From contig NZ_PPDB01000003.1 in NCBI RefSeq assembly GCF_002959855.1, positions 62,001-126,000 on the forward strand: DNA of 64,000 nt, read 5' to 3'. Every line of letters starts with the position of its first letter. Position 1 is the first letter of the stretch. Source of the stretch: Veillonella denticariosi JCM 15641. Its GTDB lineage: Bacteria > Bacillota > Negativicutes > Veillonellales > Veillonellaceae. Of this stretch, positions 27,092 through 36,690 are shown in pieces. The position numbers and the translations under genes were made by a program. Under the pieces are notes generated by a model. That model made no database searches. It saw nothing but the letters and a program-made list of their open reading frames with translations, and was not told the origin of the DNA.

Positions 27092-28852
27092 TTATAGGAC
27101 CTCCTTAATCGCATTTTTCACATAACTTTTTGTGAATGGATTACCATCGTATTTCAAGCAGCTAGAAATCTTATGTTTCTTATGCATGTTGATTTTAAAT
27201 AAGTTAGCCAATTGACCAGTTTTATTGTGCTCTACGATAACCACTTTTTTCGCAGCATCCATGAACGGTTGCAACTGTTTAGCCGGGAACGGTTTAATCA
27301 AGCGCAATTGCAAGTGGTTAACCTTAACGCCTTCCTGATCGAATTCCGCTACCGCCTCTTCAATAGCGCCACGACTGGAAGCAATACCTACAACGAGTAC
27401 ATCCGCTTCATCGTATTTTGCATTATTCAAGAACGGTTCATAGTTATCCGCTACGGTTTCCAATTTACGGAAACGTTTATCCGTTTGCGATACGTGCATC
27501 GTAGGGGCTTCCGCCGGTTTACCTTCTTCATTATGTTCGAGACCTGTAGAAAGGAACAGACCGTTTTTCATACCCGGAATTGTACGAGGGGAAATACCGT
27601 CCTCAGTCAATTCAAAGCGTTTGAAATAATGAGGTTGTTCCAATGCAGGAAGATCGGATTCCTTCATCATCTTACCGCGATTGATAGGCACGCGGTTCAA
27701 GTCAAAGGACGGAACGGACTGTTTATTCAAGCCTTGTTGTAAATCCGGCATAAAGATAACCGGACATTGATACATTTCAGCCAAGTTGAAAGCCTTCTGG
27801 ATTTCATAGAAGCATTCTTCGATGGATGTAGGCGAAATTACGATGCCCGAATAATCACCGTGTGCATTATAGCAAGCCGCATCGATATCGGACTGTTCCA
27901 CCTTGGTAGCCATCCCCGTGGATGGACCGGAACGCTGTACATCGATAACAACCATTGGAAGTTCAGCCATGGATGCCATGGATAAGGATTCCGCCATGAG
28001 GCTTAAGCCCGGACCAGATGTGCATGTAAAGCCGCGAACACCGGCATACACACCGCCCATGGCAGTCATGCAGGCCGCGATTTCGTCCTCTGTCTGAACG
28101 ATGGTGGCGCCCAATTTATCCATGTTCTTAATCATGTATTCCATAACTTCGGATGCCGGTGTAATCGGATAGGATGCCATGAAGCGAGAGCCCGCAGCAA
28201 TCGCACCGAGTGCACAGGCTTCATTACCGAGCAGGAACATCTGATCCTTTTTACCCGGAGCCGGCAATGTGTCGATATCCACATCGCCCAACTGTTCCAT
28301 AACCAGGCCGTGACCGTCATCAAAGGCCTGTAAATTCTTATCTACGATTTCCTGAGATTTTTTTGCAAATTTAGCAGTAATAGCGTCCTTGAACATCTTC
28401 GTATCAAATCCGAGAAGTGCTACGGACATACCGAGGGCAACGATATTACGCATCAACAAGGAGCCTTGTTTCATCGCTGTTTCGGAAATAGGCAGGGACA
28501 AACAATGAACCTTGGAACCTTCAAATTTGGAAAAGTCCGGATTCACCTTGCTGTCACAGATGATATAACCGCCATCACGAACTTCACCGCCATGCATGTC
28601 CACGGTTTCCTGATCCAAAGCAAGCAGAAAGTCGACACCTTCACCGATGGACATAATTTGTTCCAATGCTACACGCAATGCAAATGTAGTATGCCCCCCC
28701 TTAATGCGGGATGCGAATAAACGTTGACTATATAAAGAATACCCTTCTTTAGCGAGGATTGTGGCCATGATTTCGCCACAGCTCTCGATACCTTCACCTT
28801 GTTGGCCGCCCATTTTCCAGATAAAATCTTTACGCTTTTGCAAGAGATTCAC
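27092..28852 (-). CDS. korA: 2-oxoacid:ferredoxin oxidoreductase, fused gamma-alpha subunit
   Basis: A 586-residue subunit that joins a gamma domain (residues about 1-190, starting MGGQQGEGIESCGEIMA) and an alpha domain (about 200-586, with GNEACALGAIAAGSRF and the ASYPITPASEVMEYM stretch, which forms part of the coenzyme A/pyruvate-binding region). It acts with KorB in anaerobic 2-oxoacid oxidation and links central carbon to ferredoxin. There are no delta or ferredoxin-domain genes next to it, so electrons pass to a separate ferredoxin. Start 28852 has AAGGAGGG upstream, and a promoter is likely at 28940-28968. Confidence 0.92.
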   Translation of the reverse strand: MNLLQKRKDFIWKMGGQQGEGIESCGEIMATILAKEGYSLYSQRLFASRIKGGHTTFALRVALEQIMSIGEGVDFLLALDQETVDMHGGEVRDGGYIICDSKVNPDFSKFEGSKVHCLSLPISETAMKQGSLLMRNIVALGMSVALLGFDTKMFKDAITAKFAKKSQEIVDKNLQAFDDGHGLVMEQLGDVDIDTLPAPGKKDQMFLLGNEACALGAIAAGSRFMASYPITPASEVMEYMIKNMDKLGATIVQTEDEIAACMTAMGGVYAGVRGFTCTSGPGLSLMAESLSMASMAELPMVVIDVQRSGPSTGMATKVEQSDIDAACYNAHGDYSGIVISPTSIEECFYEIQKAFNLAEMYQCPVIFMPDLQQGLNKQSVPSFDLNRVPINRGKMMKESDLPALEQPHYFKRFELTEDGISPRTIPGMKNGLFLSTGLEHNEEGKPAEAPTMHVSQTDKRFRKLETVADNYEPFLNNAKYDEADVLVVGIASSRGAIEEAVAEFDQEGVKVNHLQLRLIKPFPAKQLQPFMDAAKKVVIVEHNKTGQLANLFKINMHKKHKISSCLKYDGNPFTKSYVKNAIKEVL

Positions 28853-28939
28853 CCTCCTTAGGATAAAATTATACTGCTGACAAGAGTCTATCGTACTTAT
28901 TTAACCGATATACACGTAACAAACCTGTCTTACAAGGTC

Positions 28940-28968
28940 ATTGTATCATGTCTAAAATCGCTTTACAA
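28940..28968 (-). promoter_or_regulatory. Probable promoter of korAB
   Basis: TTGTAA (28963-28968) and TACAAT (28940-28945), spacer 17 bases. It would leave a leader of about 80 bases before korA. Confidence 0.6.
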
Positions 28969-29025
28969 TGTATCATTTCACATAATAATAGGTATAAATC
29001 ACCGTATTATAACTAAAATCTATAA

Positions 29026-29062
29026 ATAAAAAGAGATACTGTAATCACGCAGTACCTCTTTT
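29026..29062 (-). terminator. Terminator after truA
   Basis: A 12-bp stem (29030-29041 with 29050-29061, one wobble) followed by TTATTT on the minus strand, about 57 bases beyond the truA stop. It ends the ecfA1-ecfA2-ecfT-truA unit. Confidence 0.85.
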
Positions 29063-29118
29063 GCCGGTTAGATTTATTGATTAAATTTATTACTCAATCC
29101 ATTTATCGCTATATCGGA

Positions 29119-29904
29119 TTATATAGAATATTTATTCTCAAGCACCTCTTGCAAGCGCGCTTCGGTAAAGAAAATCTCCTCCAGGCACAAGCCTTGAGGT
29201 GGTGCTGTTTTACCGATAACACGGCGGTCTCTGGCCTCTAAATACCCTCTGATATCCTCCACCTTGCGCCGTCCCTGTCCTATATCGACAAGAAGCCCCG
29301 CAATATTGCGCACCATATGATACAGGAAACCATCCCCTACAACGGATATGGTCACATTCGGGCCATCCGCTTCAACGGCAATCCCCAGAATCGTTTTCAC
29401 CGGATTAGCCGGCGTCGAATTCGTCCCTTGCAGAGTCGTAAAGTCATGCGTTCCGACGAGTTCAGCGCCGGCTTGACGCATCAGTTCAATATCAAGAGGC
29501 TTCTTCACATGCCAATGGAAACGTTTTGTTAGCGGATTCCCTATTTCCCGATTATAAATGGTGTATGCGTATTCCTTGCCGTATATGTTCCACCGAGGCT
29601 TCCAGTCAATGGGGATTTCCTCCGCCGCAGTGACAACGATGTCCTCAGGAATATGCGCAATCATGGCTCGCGGAATATTCTCCACCGGAATCGAGCCGGA
29701 CGTCCGGAACGTGCATACCTGAAACTTTGCATGCACCCCCGCATCAGTGCGGGACGCCCCGTAAATCTGAATCGGTTCATTACAGATACGCGACAAACCG
29801 TATTCCAGACAGCCCTGCACGGTCAGCCCCTTGTCATCAGGCTGCTTTTGATAGCCAGCCAGATCCGTCCCGTCATAAGCTACAATCAGTCGTATATTTC
29901 TCAT
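29119..29904 (-). CDS. truA: tRNA pseudouridine(38-40) synthase
   Basis: A 261-residue TruA that modifies positions 38-40 of the anticodon arm of many tRNAs. Catalytic Asp is D54 in the GASRTDAGVHA motif. The start at 29904 gives the ATGA overlap with the ecfT stop, and MRNIRLIVAYDG is the family's normal beginning; an upstream frame would extend into ecfT without a ribosome site. Last gene of the ECF operon, as in many Firmicutes, where rplM-rpsI would normally follow but here do not. Confidence 0.94.
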   Translation of the reverse strand: MRNIRLIVAYDGTDLAGYQKQPDDKGLTVQGCLEYGLSRICNEPIQIYGASRTDAGVHAKFQVCTFRTSGSIPVENIPRAMIAHIPEDIVVTAAEEIPIDWKPRWNIYGKEYAYTIYNREIGNPLTKRFHWHVKKPLDIELMRQAGAELVGTHDFTTLQGTNSTPANPVKTILGIAVEADGPNVTISVVGDGFLYHMVRNIAGLLVDIGQGRRKVEDIRGYLEARDRRVIGKTAPPQGLCLEEIFFTEARLQEVLENKYSI

Positions 29905-30704
29905 AACCCGAACCACCACAATATAAGAAGGATAATCGTAACGATAATAACAGCGCCGACGCCGATATAATCGACATAGGTCACCTTGAGGGCCTTCATA
30001 CGCGTCCGATTCACACCGCCCCGATAACAGCGCGCCTCCATGGCTGTAGCCAGTTCATCGGCCCTTCTGAAAGCGCTGATAAACAAAGGCACTAAAAGCG
30101 GTACCATATTCTTTGCCCGTTGAATGATGGAGCCCGTCACAAAGTCCGCGCCACGTGCTGATTGAGCTTTCATAATACGATCCGTTTCATCCAGCAAGGT
30201 CGGAATAAACCGCAGCGCAATCGTCATCATCATCGCCAGTTCATGAGCCGGCACACCGATACAGCGGAACGGATTCAATAAGTGCTCAATGCCGTCCGTC
30301 AAGCGTATCGGTGACGTCGTATACGTCAACAGCGATGAAAACAGAATCAGGAATATGAGGCGCGCCGCCATCTGCAAGCCCATCGCCACACCTTGATCAC
30401 TGATATTGATAAACCCCCACGAAAAAATCGTGTTGCCCGGTGTCGTAAATATATGAATACCCATGGTAAATACGATGATAATCCACAGCGGTTTAATGGC
30501 CGTCCACATCAAACGGAGCGGCAAGCGCGATAAGAGCATCGCAAAAATCGTAAAGCCTCCCACAATACCGTATGCTAATGTCGAATTAGCCAGGAAAATC
30601 GCTACCACGAAAATCGTAGTGGCAATGATTTTCGCACGCGGATCCATGCGGTGCAAGAAGGAATTGCCCGGAAAGTATTGTCCGATCGTTATATTATTTA
30701 ACAT
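29901..30704 (-). CDS. ecfT: Energy-coupling factor transporter transmembrane protein EcfT
   Basis: A 267-residue membrane subunit with about five to six hydrophobic segments. It carries the cytoplasmic Ala-Arg-Gly coupling motifs that touch the ATPases: SARGADF near residues 170-176 and MEARCYRGG near 222-230. It couples ATP hydrolysis to interchangeable vitamin- or metal-binding S components. ATG at 30704 follows a GGAAGGAGG site; it overlaps the end of ecfA2 by 11 bases. No S component is in the window, so the module is a shared (group II) one. Confidence 0.92.
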   Translation of the reverse strand: MLNNITIGQYFPGNSFLHRMDPRAKIIATTIFVVAIFLANSTLAYGIVGGFTIFAMLLSRLPLRLMWTAIKPLWIIIVFTMGIHIFTTPGNTIFSWGFINISDQGVAMGLQMAARLIFLILFSSLLTYTTSPIRLTDGIEHLLNPFRCIGVPAHELAMMMTIALRFIPTLLDETDRIMKAQSARGADFVTGSIIQRAKNMVPLLVPLFISAFRRADELATAMEARCYRGGVNRTRMKALKVTYVDYIGVGAVIIVTIILLILWWFGL

Positions 30705-31554
30705 GACTGCCTCCTTCCATGATAGCAGCAACTGCATCATCTACGGAGAGTACACGGTTTGATACATCGAGGCCGCGAGAGCGCAGATATTCCATCGTTA
30801 CCGATACCGGCGGTACGTCAACCCCGATAGCCTGCAATTCATCGCGATGATCGTTAAAAATATCCATGGGAGCCCCATCGAGAATGATACGTCCCTTATC
30901 GAGAACTACAAGGCGCGAAGCCATGCGGGAGATATCCTCCATATTATGAGATACAAGAATAACCGTAATTCCTTTTTCCTTATGAAGTCGGATAATCTCT
31001 TCAAATATTTCCTCACGACCGAACGGATCAAGTCCGGCGGACGGTTCATCCAGAACGAGAAAATCCGGATCCATAGCCACCACGCCGGCAATGGCGACGC
31101 GGCGCATTTGACCTCCGGAAAGATGAAACGGAGACCGTTCCGCATACGTATCATAGTCAAGGCCTACAAACTTCATGGCATCGCGCACGCGTTCATCCAC
31201 TTCCTGTTCCGAGAAACCTAAATTTTTCGGACCGAAGGCGATATCCTGAGCAATCGTCTCCTCAAACAGCTGATGCTCCGGATATTGGAATACCATACCC
31301 ACCTTATGGCGCATCCGCTTCGCTTCCTCCGTAGAAGCACTGATATCCACGCCGTTCACCGTAACGGTTCCCGTAGTAGGATGTAATAAGCCGTTCAAAT
31401 GTTGAACGAATGTAGATTTACCGGATCCGGTATGACCGATAATCCCTAAGAACTCACCATTATTAATAGTAAGAGAAACGCCGTGAAGGGCCGTCTTTTG
31501 AAAAGGTGTTCCCATACCGTATGTATAGGTGATATTATCTAATACAATCGCCAT
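30694..31554 (-). CDS. ecfA2: Energy-coupling factor ATPase EcfA2
   Basis: A 286-residue ABC ATPase with Walker A GHTGSGKST near residues 36-44, signature LSGGQMRR near 145-152, Walker B FLVLDEP near 165-171 and switch His in LVSHNM. It pairs with EcfA1 beneath EcfT. ATG at 31554 overlaps the ecfA1 stop (TAATG). The second position in the operon and the Gln/Ser residues in the Q-loop region agree with the EcfA2 (A') member, judged by order only. Confidence 0.92.
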   Translation of the reverse strand: MAIVLDNITYTYGMGTPFQKTALHGVSLTINNGEFLGIIGHTGSGKSTFVQHLNGLLHPTTGTVTVNGVDISASTEEAKRMRHKVGMVFQYPEHQLFEETIAQDIAFGPKNLGFSEQEVDERVRDAMKFVGLDYDTYAERSPFHLSGGQMRRVAIAGVVAMDPDFLVLDEPSAGLDPFGREEIFEEIIRLHKEKGITVILVSHNMEDISRMASRLVVLDKGRIILDGAPMDIFNDHRDELQAIGVDVPPVSVTMEYLRSRGLDVSNRVLSVDDAVAAIMEGGSHVK

Positions 31555-32558
31555 TACCGGGCACCCTCCCCTCTTACCGTGTTAACAATGCTATTCGCTT
31601 CAAGATGATTTACCTCCGTAGTAGCCGTAGTTGCGGTAACAGCTGTAGCAGCACTATCTGCCGTAATATTCTCAACCGCAGCTATACCGTCACATATCAG
31701 ACGCGAACCTTTATCCGATTTGATAAGTGCATCCGCCAGTTCTTCATTGTTGATGATACTGTCCCCTAATGCATAGCTATGCTGATTTAATTTGAAAGCA
31801 ATTTCCGATGCTACCGGCACATCGAGGCCGATGGATTTCAATTCATCCACATGACTGAAGATTTCGCGCGGCGTACCGTCATGTAACTTTTTGCCGTTCC
31901 TCATGACGATTACGCGATCAGCCGTTACGGCTTCCTCCATGAAATGAGTGATAAGTACAATCGTAATGCCTTCTTCTTTATTGAGCTTATGTACGGTTTC
32001 AAGGACCTCACGCCGCCCCTTAGGGTCCAACATGGCCGTAGGTTCGTCGAGAACGATACAGTCCGGTTTCATCGCCAATACACCGGCAATGGCGATGCGT
32101 TGCTTCTGCCCTCCAGACAATAAATGAGGCCCATGTTCTCTGTATTCCGTCATGTTCACCGCTTCGAGAGCCGCGTCGACACGAGCCACGATTTCTTCGC
32201 TGGGAACGCCTAAATTTTCCGGACCGAAAGCGACATCCTCCTCTACGACGGCCGCCACAATCTGATTATCCGGATTTTGGAATACCATGCCCACATGTTG
32301 TCGAATATCCCATATGTGATTTTCATCGCTCGTATCATATCCGCACACGCGAATTTTACCGATACTGGGCTGTAATAATACGTTAAAATGCTTGGCCAGC
32401 GTGCTCTTACCGCTACCGTTAGTACCGATGATGCAGACAAATTCGCCACGCTTGATCGACAAGCTCACATCATCCAATGCGCGTACATCATTGCCGTTTT
32501 CATCTGTGTAAATATGACTGATATGATCCACATCGATCATAATGTCCTGTTCGTTCAT
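31554..32558 (-). CDS. ecfA1: Energy-coupling factor ATPase EcfA1 with extended C-terminal tail
   Basis: A 334-residue ABC ATPase with Walker [10 protein letters not shown] near residues 45-53, signature LSGGQKQR near 155, Walker [12 protein letters not shown] near 177-187 and an EcfA-type C-terminal domain to about residue 280. The last 50 or so residues are an Ala/Thr-rich tail ([10 protein letters not shown] region) that most EcfA proteins, at about 280 residues, lack. ATG at 32558 is chosen because GAGG lies six bases upstream. It heads the ECF operon and follows the rplQ terminator by about 130 bases. Confidence 0.92.
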   Translation of the reverse strand: MNEQDIMIDVDHISHIYTDENGNDVRALDDVSLSIKRGEFVCIIGTNGSGKSTLAKHFNVLLQPSIGKIRVCGYDTSDENHIWDIRQHVGMVFQNPDNQIVAAVVEEDVAFGPENLGVPSEEIVARVDAALEAVNMTEYREHGPHLLSGGQKQRIAIAGVLAMKPDCIVLDEPTAMLDPKGRREVLETVHKLNKEEGITIVLITHFMEEAVTADRVIVMRNGKKLHDGTPREIFSHVDELKSIGLDVPVASEIAFKLNQHSYALGDSIINNEELADALIKSDKGSRLICDGIAAVENITADSAATAVTATTATTEVNHLEANSIVNTVRGEGAR

Positions 32559-32687
32559 GAATAGCCTCATATCTTTCTAGTCAATTTCGCCTCTTTGTGA
32601 AAGGTTGACAATTTACTTTCATCATTTACGATAACTGCTAATATATTATGACATTTATACTCATCGATTGTACCACAAAATTGACAA

Positions 32688-32725
32688 TAAAAAAACGGTG
32701 TCGCAACCGAAGTTACAACACCGTA
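32688..32725 (-). terminator. Terminator after rplQ (end of the alpha operon)
   Basis: Outer stem ACGGTGT/ACACCGT (32695-32701 with 32718-32724) with an inner GTTG/CAAC-type pairing, followed by seven T on the minus strand. It closes the long ribosomal operon. Confidence 0.9.
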
Positions 32726-32734
32726 TGAGTTTGA

Positions 32735-33070
32735 TTAAACCAACTCGATAATAGCCAAAGGTGCAGAGTCACCTTTACGAATACCAGTTTTGATTACACG
32801 AGTGTAACCGCCTTGGCGTTCAGCATATTTTGGAGCAATAGTATCAAACAATTTTTTTACTACATCTTCATCCATAAGGTATGAAAGAACTTGGCGACGT
32901 GCATGAAGATCACCACGTTTAGCCAATGTAACCATCTGATCTGCTAAAGAACGAAGTTCTTTCGCTTTAGCTTCAGTCGTTTCAATACGCTCATGTTGGA
33001 AGAAAGATGTTAACATTCCACGGAACAACGCTTTACGAGCGGAGCTGTCGCGGCCTAATTTTCTGTACAT
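32735..33070 (-). CDS. rplQ: Ribosomal protein L17
   Basis: A 111-residue L17 located near the peptide exit site of the 50S. The N-terminus [18 protein letters not shown] and the C-terminal [23 protein letters not shown] region are diagnostic. It is 12 bases after rpoA and is the last gene of the alpha operon. Confidence 0.97.
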   Translation of the reverse strand: MYRKLGRDSSARKALFRGMLTSFFQHERIETTEAKAKELRSLADQMVTLAKRGDLHARRQVLSYLMDEDVVKKLFDTIAPKYAERQGGYTRVIKTGIRKGDSAPLAIIELV

Positions 33071-33082
33071 TCGTCTTCCTCC

Positions 33083-34084
33083 TTATTCGCCTTTTTGTTT
33101 AAGTCTAAATCCGCCCGGATGATTGTTGAGTTTTTCCTCAATTTCATCGATGGATTTTTTACCTAAGTTGCGAACTTTTCCTAAGTCATCAATGGTTTTG
33201 TCTAGCAAATCTGCAATTGTATTGATGCCGGCACGTTTCAAACAATTGTAAGCGCGCACGGATAATTCCAATTCATCGATGGAAATCTTTGCCGGACCTT
33301 CATCTTCAGGTTGATCCACAGGATCATCAGTAGGTCCGATAATAATACCGTCATCAGCACTACCAACAGCAACAACATCAGCAGAATGAGCTAATTTAGT
33401 GAAGTTCCCTAAATAACCAATCATAATGGCAGCAGATTTTGCCACTGCATCAGCAGCGGTAATAGAACCGTCGGTCCAAACTTCCAATGTCAGTTTGTCG
33501 AAGTCCATTTCATTACCTACACGAACATCACTCACTTCGTATTTAGCGCGAAGAATCGGAGAATAGATGGAATCGATAGGAATACAACCGATTACATCCG
33601 TATCTTTTTTATTCTTCGTGGACGGAACATAGCCTTTGCCACGTTCAATCACTACGTCCATTACGAGGTGAGCAGTCTCATCCATTGTCGCAATCACGAG
33701 TTCAGGATTCAATACTTCTACTTCCGGTGGGAATTGTTCAGCTAAATCACCGGCTGTTAATACGCCATCCTTTTGAAAGTCCATATGGACTTCCAACGGT
33801 ACTTGTGCATCTTCTTCAAGTTTAATACACAATTGCTTCAAGTTAAGGATAATATCCGTCACATCTTCGCGAATACCTGGGATAGTTGAGAATTCATGAA
33901 GAACTCCATCAATCTTGATAGAGGTGATAGCTGCCCCATCCAAGGATGAAAGCAAAATTCTGCGTAAGCTATTACCGAGAGTGATACCATAACCACGGTC
34001 CAAAGGTTCACATACGAACTTACCATAACGACCGCCATCAGCGATGTCCACTTTCTCGATTTTAAGTTTCTTTTCTTCGCTCAT
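33083..34084 (-). CDS. rpoA: DNA-directed RNA polymerase subunit alpha
   Basis: A 333-residue alpha subunit. The N-terminal domain (about residues 1-230) assembles the polymerase: YGKFVCEPLDRGYGITLGN and LRRILLSSLDGAAITSIKI are seen. A linker with acidic residues leads to the C-terminal domain (about 255-320; SIDELELSVRAYNCLKRAGI), which binds UP elements and activators. ATG at 34084 is chosen because AGGAGG lies eight bases upstream. It follows rpsK directly; rpsD, usually between them, is at 18195-18782 instead. Confidence 0.97.
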   Translation of the reverse strand: MSEEKKLKIEKVDIADGGRYGKFVCEPLDRGYGITLGNSLRRILLSSLDGAAITSIKIDGVLHEFSTIPGIREDVTDIILNLKQLCIKLEEDAQVPLEVHMDFQKDGVLTAGDLAEQFPPEVEVLNPELVIATMDETAHLVMDVVIERGKGYVPSTKNKKDTDVIGCIPIDSIYSPILRAKYEVSDVRVGNEMDFDKLTLEVWTDGSITAADAVAKSAAIMIGYLGNFTKLAHSADVVAVGSADDGIIIGPTDDPVDQPEDEGPAKISIDELELSVRAYNCLKRAGINTIADLLDKTIDDLGKVRNLGKKSIDEIEEKLNNHPGGFRLKQKGE

Positions 34085-34157
34085 CAGGAACATCCTCCTA
34101 TATAACACACGTTCATAGTTTAATTATAGCAAACCGTACCAAAGCGGTCCCTATGAA

Positions 34158-34547
34158 TTATACACGACGGCGTTTTGGAGGGCGACAACCATTATGAGGA
34201 ATTGGAGTTACGTCCTTAATGGAAGTAACTTCAAGCCCTGCAGCCTGTAAAGCACGAATCGCAGCTTCACGACCGGATCCAGGACCTTTTACAAATACTT
34301 CAACAGTGCGAAGGCCATGTTCCATAGCAGCTTTAGCAGCTTGTTCCGCCGCCATTTGTGCTGCAAATGGAGTGGATTTACGGGAACCACGGAAGCCCAA
34401 GCCACCAGCGGAAGCCCAAGACAACGCATTACCGTTTGTATCAGTTAAAGTTACGATAGTGTTATTGAATGTAGAACGAATATGAGCCGCACCGGATTCA
34501 ATATGTTTCTTTTCTTTTCTTTTAGTTCTAACAACTTTTTTAGCCAC
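34158..34547 (-). CDS. rpsK: Ribosomal protein S11
   Basis: A 129-residue S11 on the 30S platform next to S7 and the mRNA exit. [31 protein letters not shown] and the C-terminal [14 protein letters not shown] stretches are typical. It follows rpsM after 19 bases in the alpha operon. Confidence 0.97.
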   Translation of the reverse strand: MAKKVVRTKRKEKKHIESGAAHIRSTFNNTIVTLTDTNGNALSWASAGGLGFRGSRKSTPFAAQMAAEQAAKAAMEHGLRTVEVFVKGPGSGREAAIRALQAAGLEVTSIKDVTPIPHNGCRPPKRRRV

Positions 34548-34566
34548 GCTTTATCCCTCCTTTATC

Positions 34567-34935
34567 TTATTTCTTTTTACCAGCAATTGCTTTTCTAGGA
34601 CCTTTGCGAGTACGTGCATTCGTTTTAGTACGTTGACCACGAAGTGGTAAACCCATACGATGACGTTTGCCTCGATAGGAGTTGATTTCAATCAAGCGTT
34701 TAATGTTAAGAGCTTCTTCACGACGAAGGTCACCTTCAACTTTGTAATCAGCATCTAACACTTCACGAATTTTCGCAACTTCATCTTCAGAAAGATCACG
34801 AACACGTGTGTCAGGATTGATGCCTGTCTTTGCTAAAATTTCAGTAGCAAGAGTCGGACCAATACCATAAATATAAGTTAAACCAATTTCCACTCGTTTA
34901 TCACGAGGTAAATCTACACCGGCGATACGTGCCAT
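34567..34935 (-). CDS. rpsM: Ribosomal protein S13
   Basis: A 122-residue S13 of the 30S head that contacts the P-site tRNA and the L5 bridge. [20 protein letters not shown] and the C-terminal [17 protein letters not shown] tail are diagnostic. It follows rpmJ after 23 bases. Confidence 0.97.
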   Translation of the reverse strand: MARIAGVDLPRDKRVEIGLTYIYGIGPTLATEILAKTGINPDTRVRDLSEDEVAKIREVLDADYKVEGDLRREEALNIKRLIEINSYRGKRHRMGLPLRGQRTKTNARTRKGPRKAIAGKKK

Positions 34936-34958
34936 TTAAATCTCCACCTCCTATCAGA

Positions 34959-35072
34959 TTATCCTTGTTTTTGTTTATGTTTTGGATTTTCGCAAATAAC
35001 CATTACACGGCCTTTGCGTTTAATGATTTTACATTTTTCGCATATCTTTTTAACTGATGGTTGAACCTTCAT
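34959..35072 (-). CDS. rpmJ: Ribosomal protein L36
   Basis: A 37-residue protein starting [10 protein letters not shown]. Zinc ligands are complete: C11, C14, C27 and H32, so it is the zinc-binding (C-plus) L36. It lies between infA and rpsM as is usual in Firmicutes. AAGGAGG precedes the ATG. Confidence 0.95.
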   Translation of the reverse strand: MKVQPSVKKICEKCKIIKRKGRVMVICENPKHKQKQG

Positions 35073-35098
35073 TAGTACCTCCTTTGTGGACCCTATGC

Positions 35099-35317
35099 TT
35101 ATTTAAAGCGATAGGTGATGCGACCACGATTTAAGTCATACGGTGTCAGTTCCATAGTAACTTTATCACCAGGAAGAATACGGATAAAATTCATACGCAT
35201 TTTGCCTGACACATGAGCCAATACGATATGACCATTTTCCAACTCAACTTGGAACATAGCATTCGGTAAAGCCTCAACTACCGTACCTTCCACCTCAATA
35301 ACGTCTTCTTTTGACAT
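35099..35317 (-). CDS. infA: Translation initiation factor IF-1
   Basis: A 72-residue OB-fold factor that binds the 30S A site. It has the typical [21 protein letters not shown] and [15 protein letters not shown] stretches. It lies between map and rpmJ, as in other low-GC bacteria, but there is no KOW-domain (L14e-like) gene between map and infA. Confidence 0.96.
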   Translation of the reverse strand: MSKEDVIEVEGTVVEALPNAMFQVELENGHIVLAHVSGKMRMNFIRILPGDKVTMELTPYDLNRGRITYRFK

Positions 35318-35340
35318 ATCTTTTCCTCCGGTTACCTGTT

Positions 35341-36111
35341 TTATTTAATTAACCGCAGTTCATCCCGCATAGTTAATATTTCAGGGCCGTTTTCTGTAAC
35401 AACCACTGTATGTTCGAAATGAGCGGCAGCTTTACCATCAGCGGTAACCGCCGTCCAGTCGTCCCCTAATACACGAACTTGATAAGAACCCAATGTAATC
35501 ATAGGTTCGATACACAATACCATCCCCGGTTTCATAAGCGGTCCCTGTCCAGGACTGCCGTAGTTCGGTATTTGTGGATCTTCATGCATTTCGCGGCCTA
35601 AACCATGACCTACGAAGTCGCGAACGACACCGTAACCATGTTTCTCACAATACGTTTGAACAGCGTGACCGATAGCACCGATATGGTTGCCTACCTTCAC
35701 CTGTTCAATTCCCTTGAACAGACTTTCTTCTGTTACTTTTAACAATTTCATCACATCGGGTTTGACATGACCGATAGGAATCGTCACAGCCGAATCGCCG
35801 TGATACCCATCAATGGATGATACTAAATCAATACTGATGATATCACCGTTTTTAAGCTTCCGCTTGGCGCTCGGAATACCATGAACGACTTCATCATTGA
35901 TAGAAGCACAGATTGTTGCCGGGAATCCATAGTACCCTTTACAACTTGGTATACCACCGTGGCTGCGAATATATTCTTCGGCAATTGTATCTAACTCAAG
36001 CGTCGTGATGCCAGGTTTAGCCTTTTCTACTAACAAGGACAACGTGTCTGCTGTAAGCTTACTTGCCTTGCGGATACATTCAATTTCATGAGACGATTTC
36101 AAAATAATCAT
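35341..36111 (-). CDS. map: Methionine aminopeptidase, type I
   Basis: A 256-residue metallopeptidase that removes the initiator Met. Metal ligands are visible in [19 protein letters not shown] (two Asp), the [18 protein letters not shown] stretch (His and neighbours) and the [12 protein letters not shown] and [11 protein letters not shown] stretches (two Glu). It lies immediately after adk and before infA in the classical secY-adk-map-infA order. Confidence 0.96.
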   Translation of the reverse strand: MIILKSSHEIECIRKASKLTADTLSLLVEKAKPGITTLELDTIAEEYIRSHGGIPSCKGYYGFPATICASINDEVVHGIPSAKRKLKNGDIISIDLVSSIDGYHGDSAVTIPIGHVKPDVMKLLKVTEESLFKGIEQVKVGNHIGAIGHAVQTYCEKHGYGVVRDFVGHGLGREMHEDPQIPNYGSPGQGPLMKPGMVLCIEPMITLGSYQVRVLGDDWTAVTADGKAAAHFEHTVVVTENGPEILTMRDELRLIK

Positions 36112-36114
36112 GGA

Positions 36115-36678
36115 TTATTTCTCCAAAGCCTTAATGATGTCGGCAAATACTGCGTCTACATCTTGTAAACCGTCGATTTCTTGATATAATCCGCTATTGC
36201 GATAGTAATCAATTAACGGTTTTGTAGATTCTTCGTACACAGCTAGACGTTTCTGTACTGTTTCAGGGTTATCATCAGCACGATTTTCAAGAACAGCCCG
36301 TTCACTGATACGTTTAACCAATTCCTCGGAAGGAACGTTCAAGTTAAGCACCGCATCAAGAGCAATTCCTAATTCTTTAAGGATTGCATCCAAGGATACA
36401 GCCTGTGCCGTAGTTCTTGGGAATCCATCAAGAATAAATCCAGATTTGCAGTCATCTTTAACCAATCGATCACGCACGATACCGACAGTTACACTGTCAG
36501 GCACCAACTGACCGGCGTCGATGTATTTTTTAGCCTCAACTCCAAGAGGTGTTTCGTTCTTAATCGCAGCGCGGAACATATCACCTGTTGAAATTTGGGG
36601 AATACCGTATTTTTCAATAAGTCGAGCCGCCTGAGTACCTTTACCGGCACCCGGAGGTCCCATTAATAGAATATACAT
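36115..36678 (-). CDS. adk: Adenylate kinase (short-LID form)
   Basis: A 187-residue kinase that interconverts ATP, AMP and ADP. The P-loop GPPGAGKGT is at residues 7-15, and the AMP-binding [10 protein letters not shown] near 30-39 and [10 protein letters not shown] near 84-93 follow. The usual long LID domain with its zinc Cys cluster, seen in 210-220-residue firmicute enzymes, is replaced by a short loop ([19 protein letters not shown]). It lies 12 bases after secY. Confidence 0.95.
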   Translation of the reverse strand: MYILLMGPPGAGKGTQAARLIEKYGIPQISTGDMFRAAIKNETPLGVEAKKYIDAGQLVPDSVTVGIVRDRLVKDDCKSGFILDGFPRTTAQAVSLDAILKELGIALDAVLNLNVPSEELVKRISERAVLENRADDNPETVQKRLAVYEESTKPLIDYYRNSGLYQEIDGLQDVDAVFADIIKALEK

Positions 36679-36690
36679 ATTGTTTCCCTC

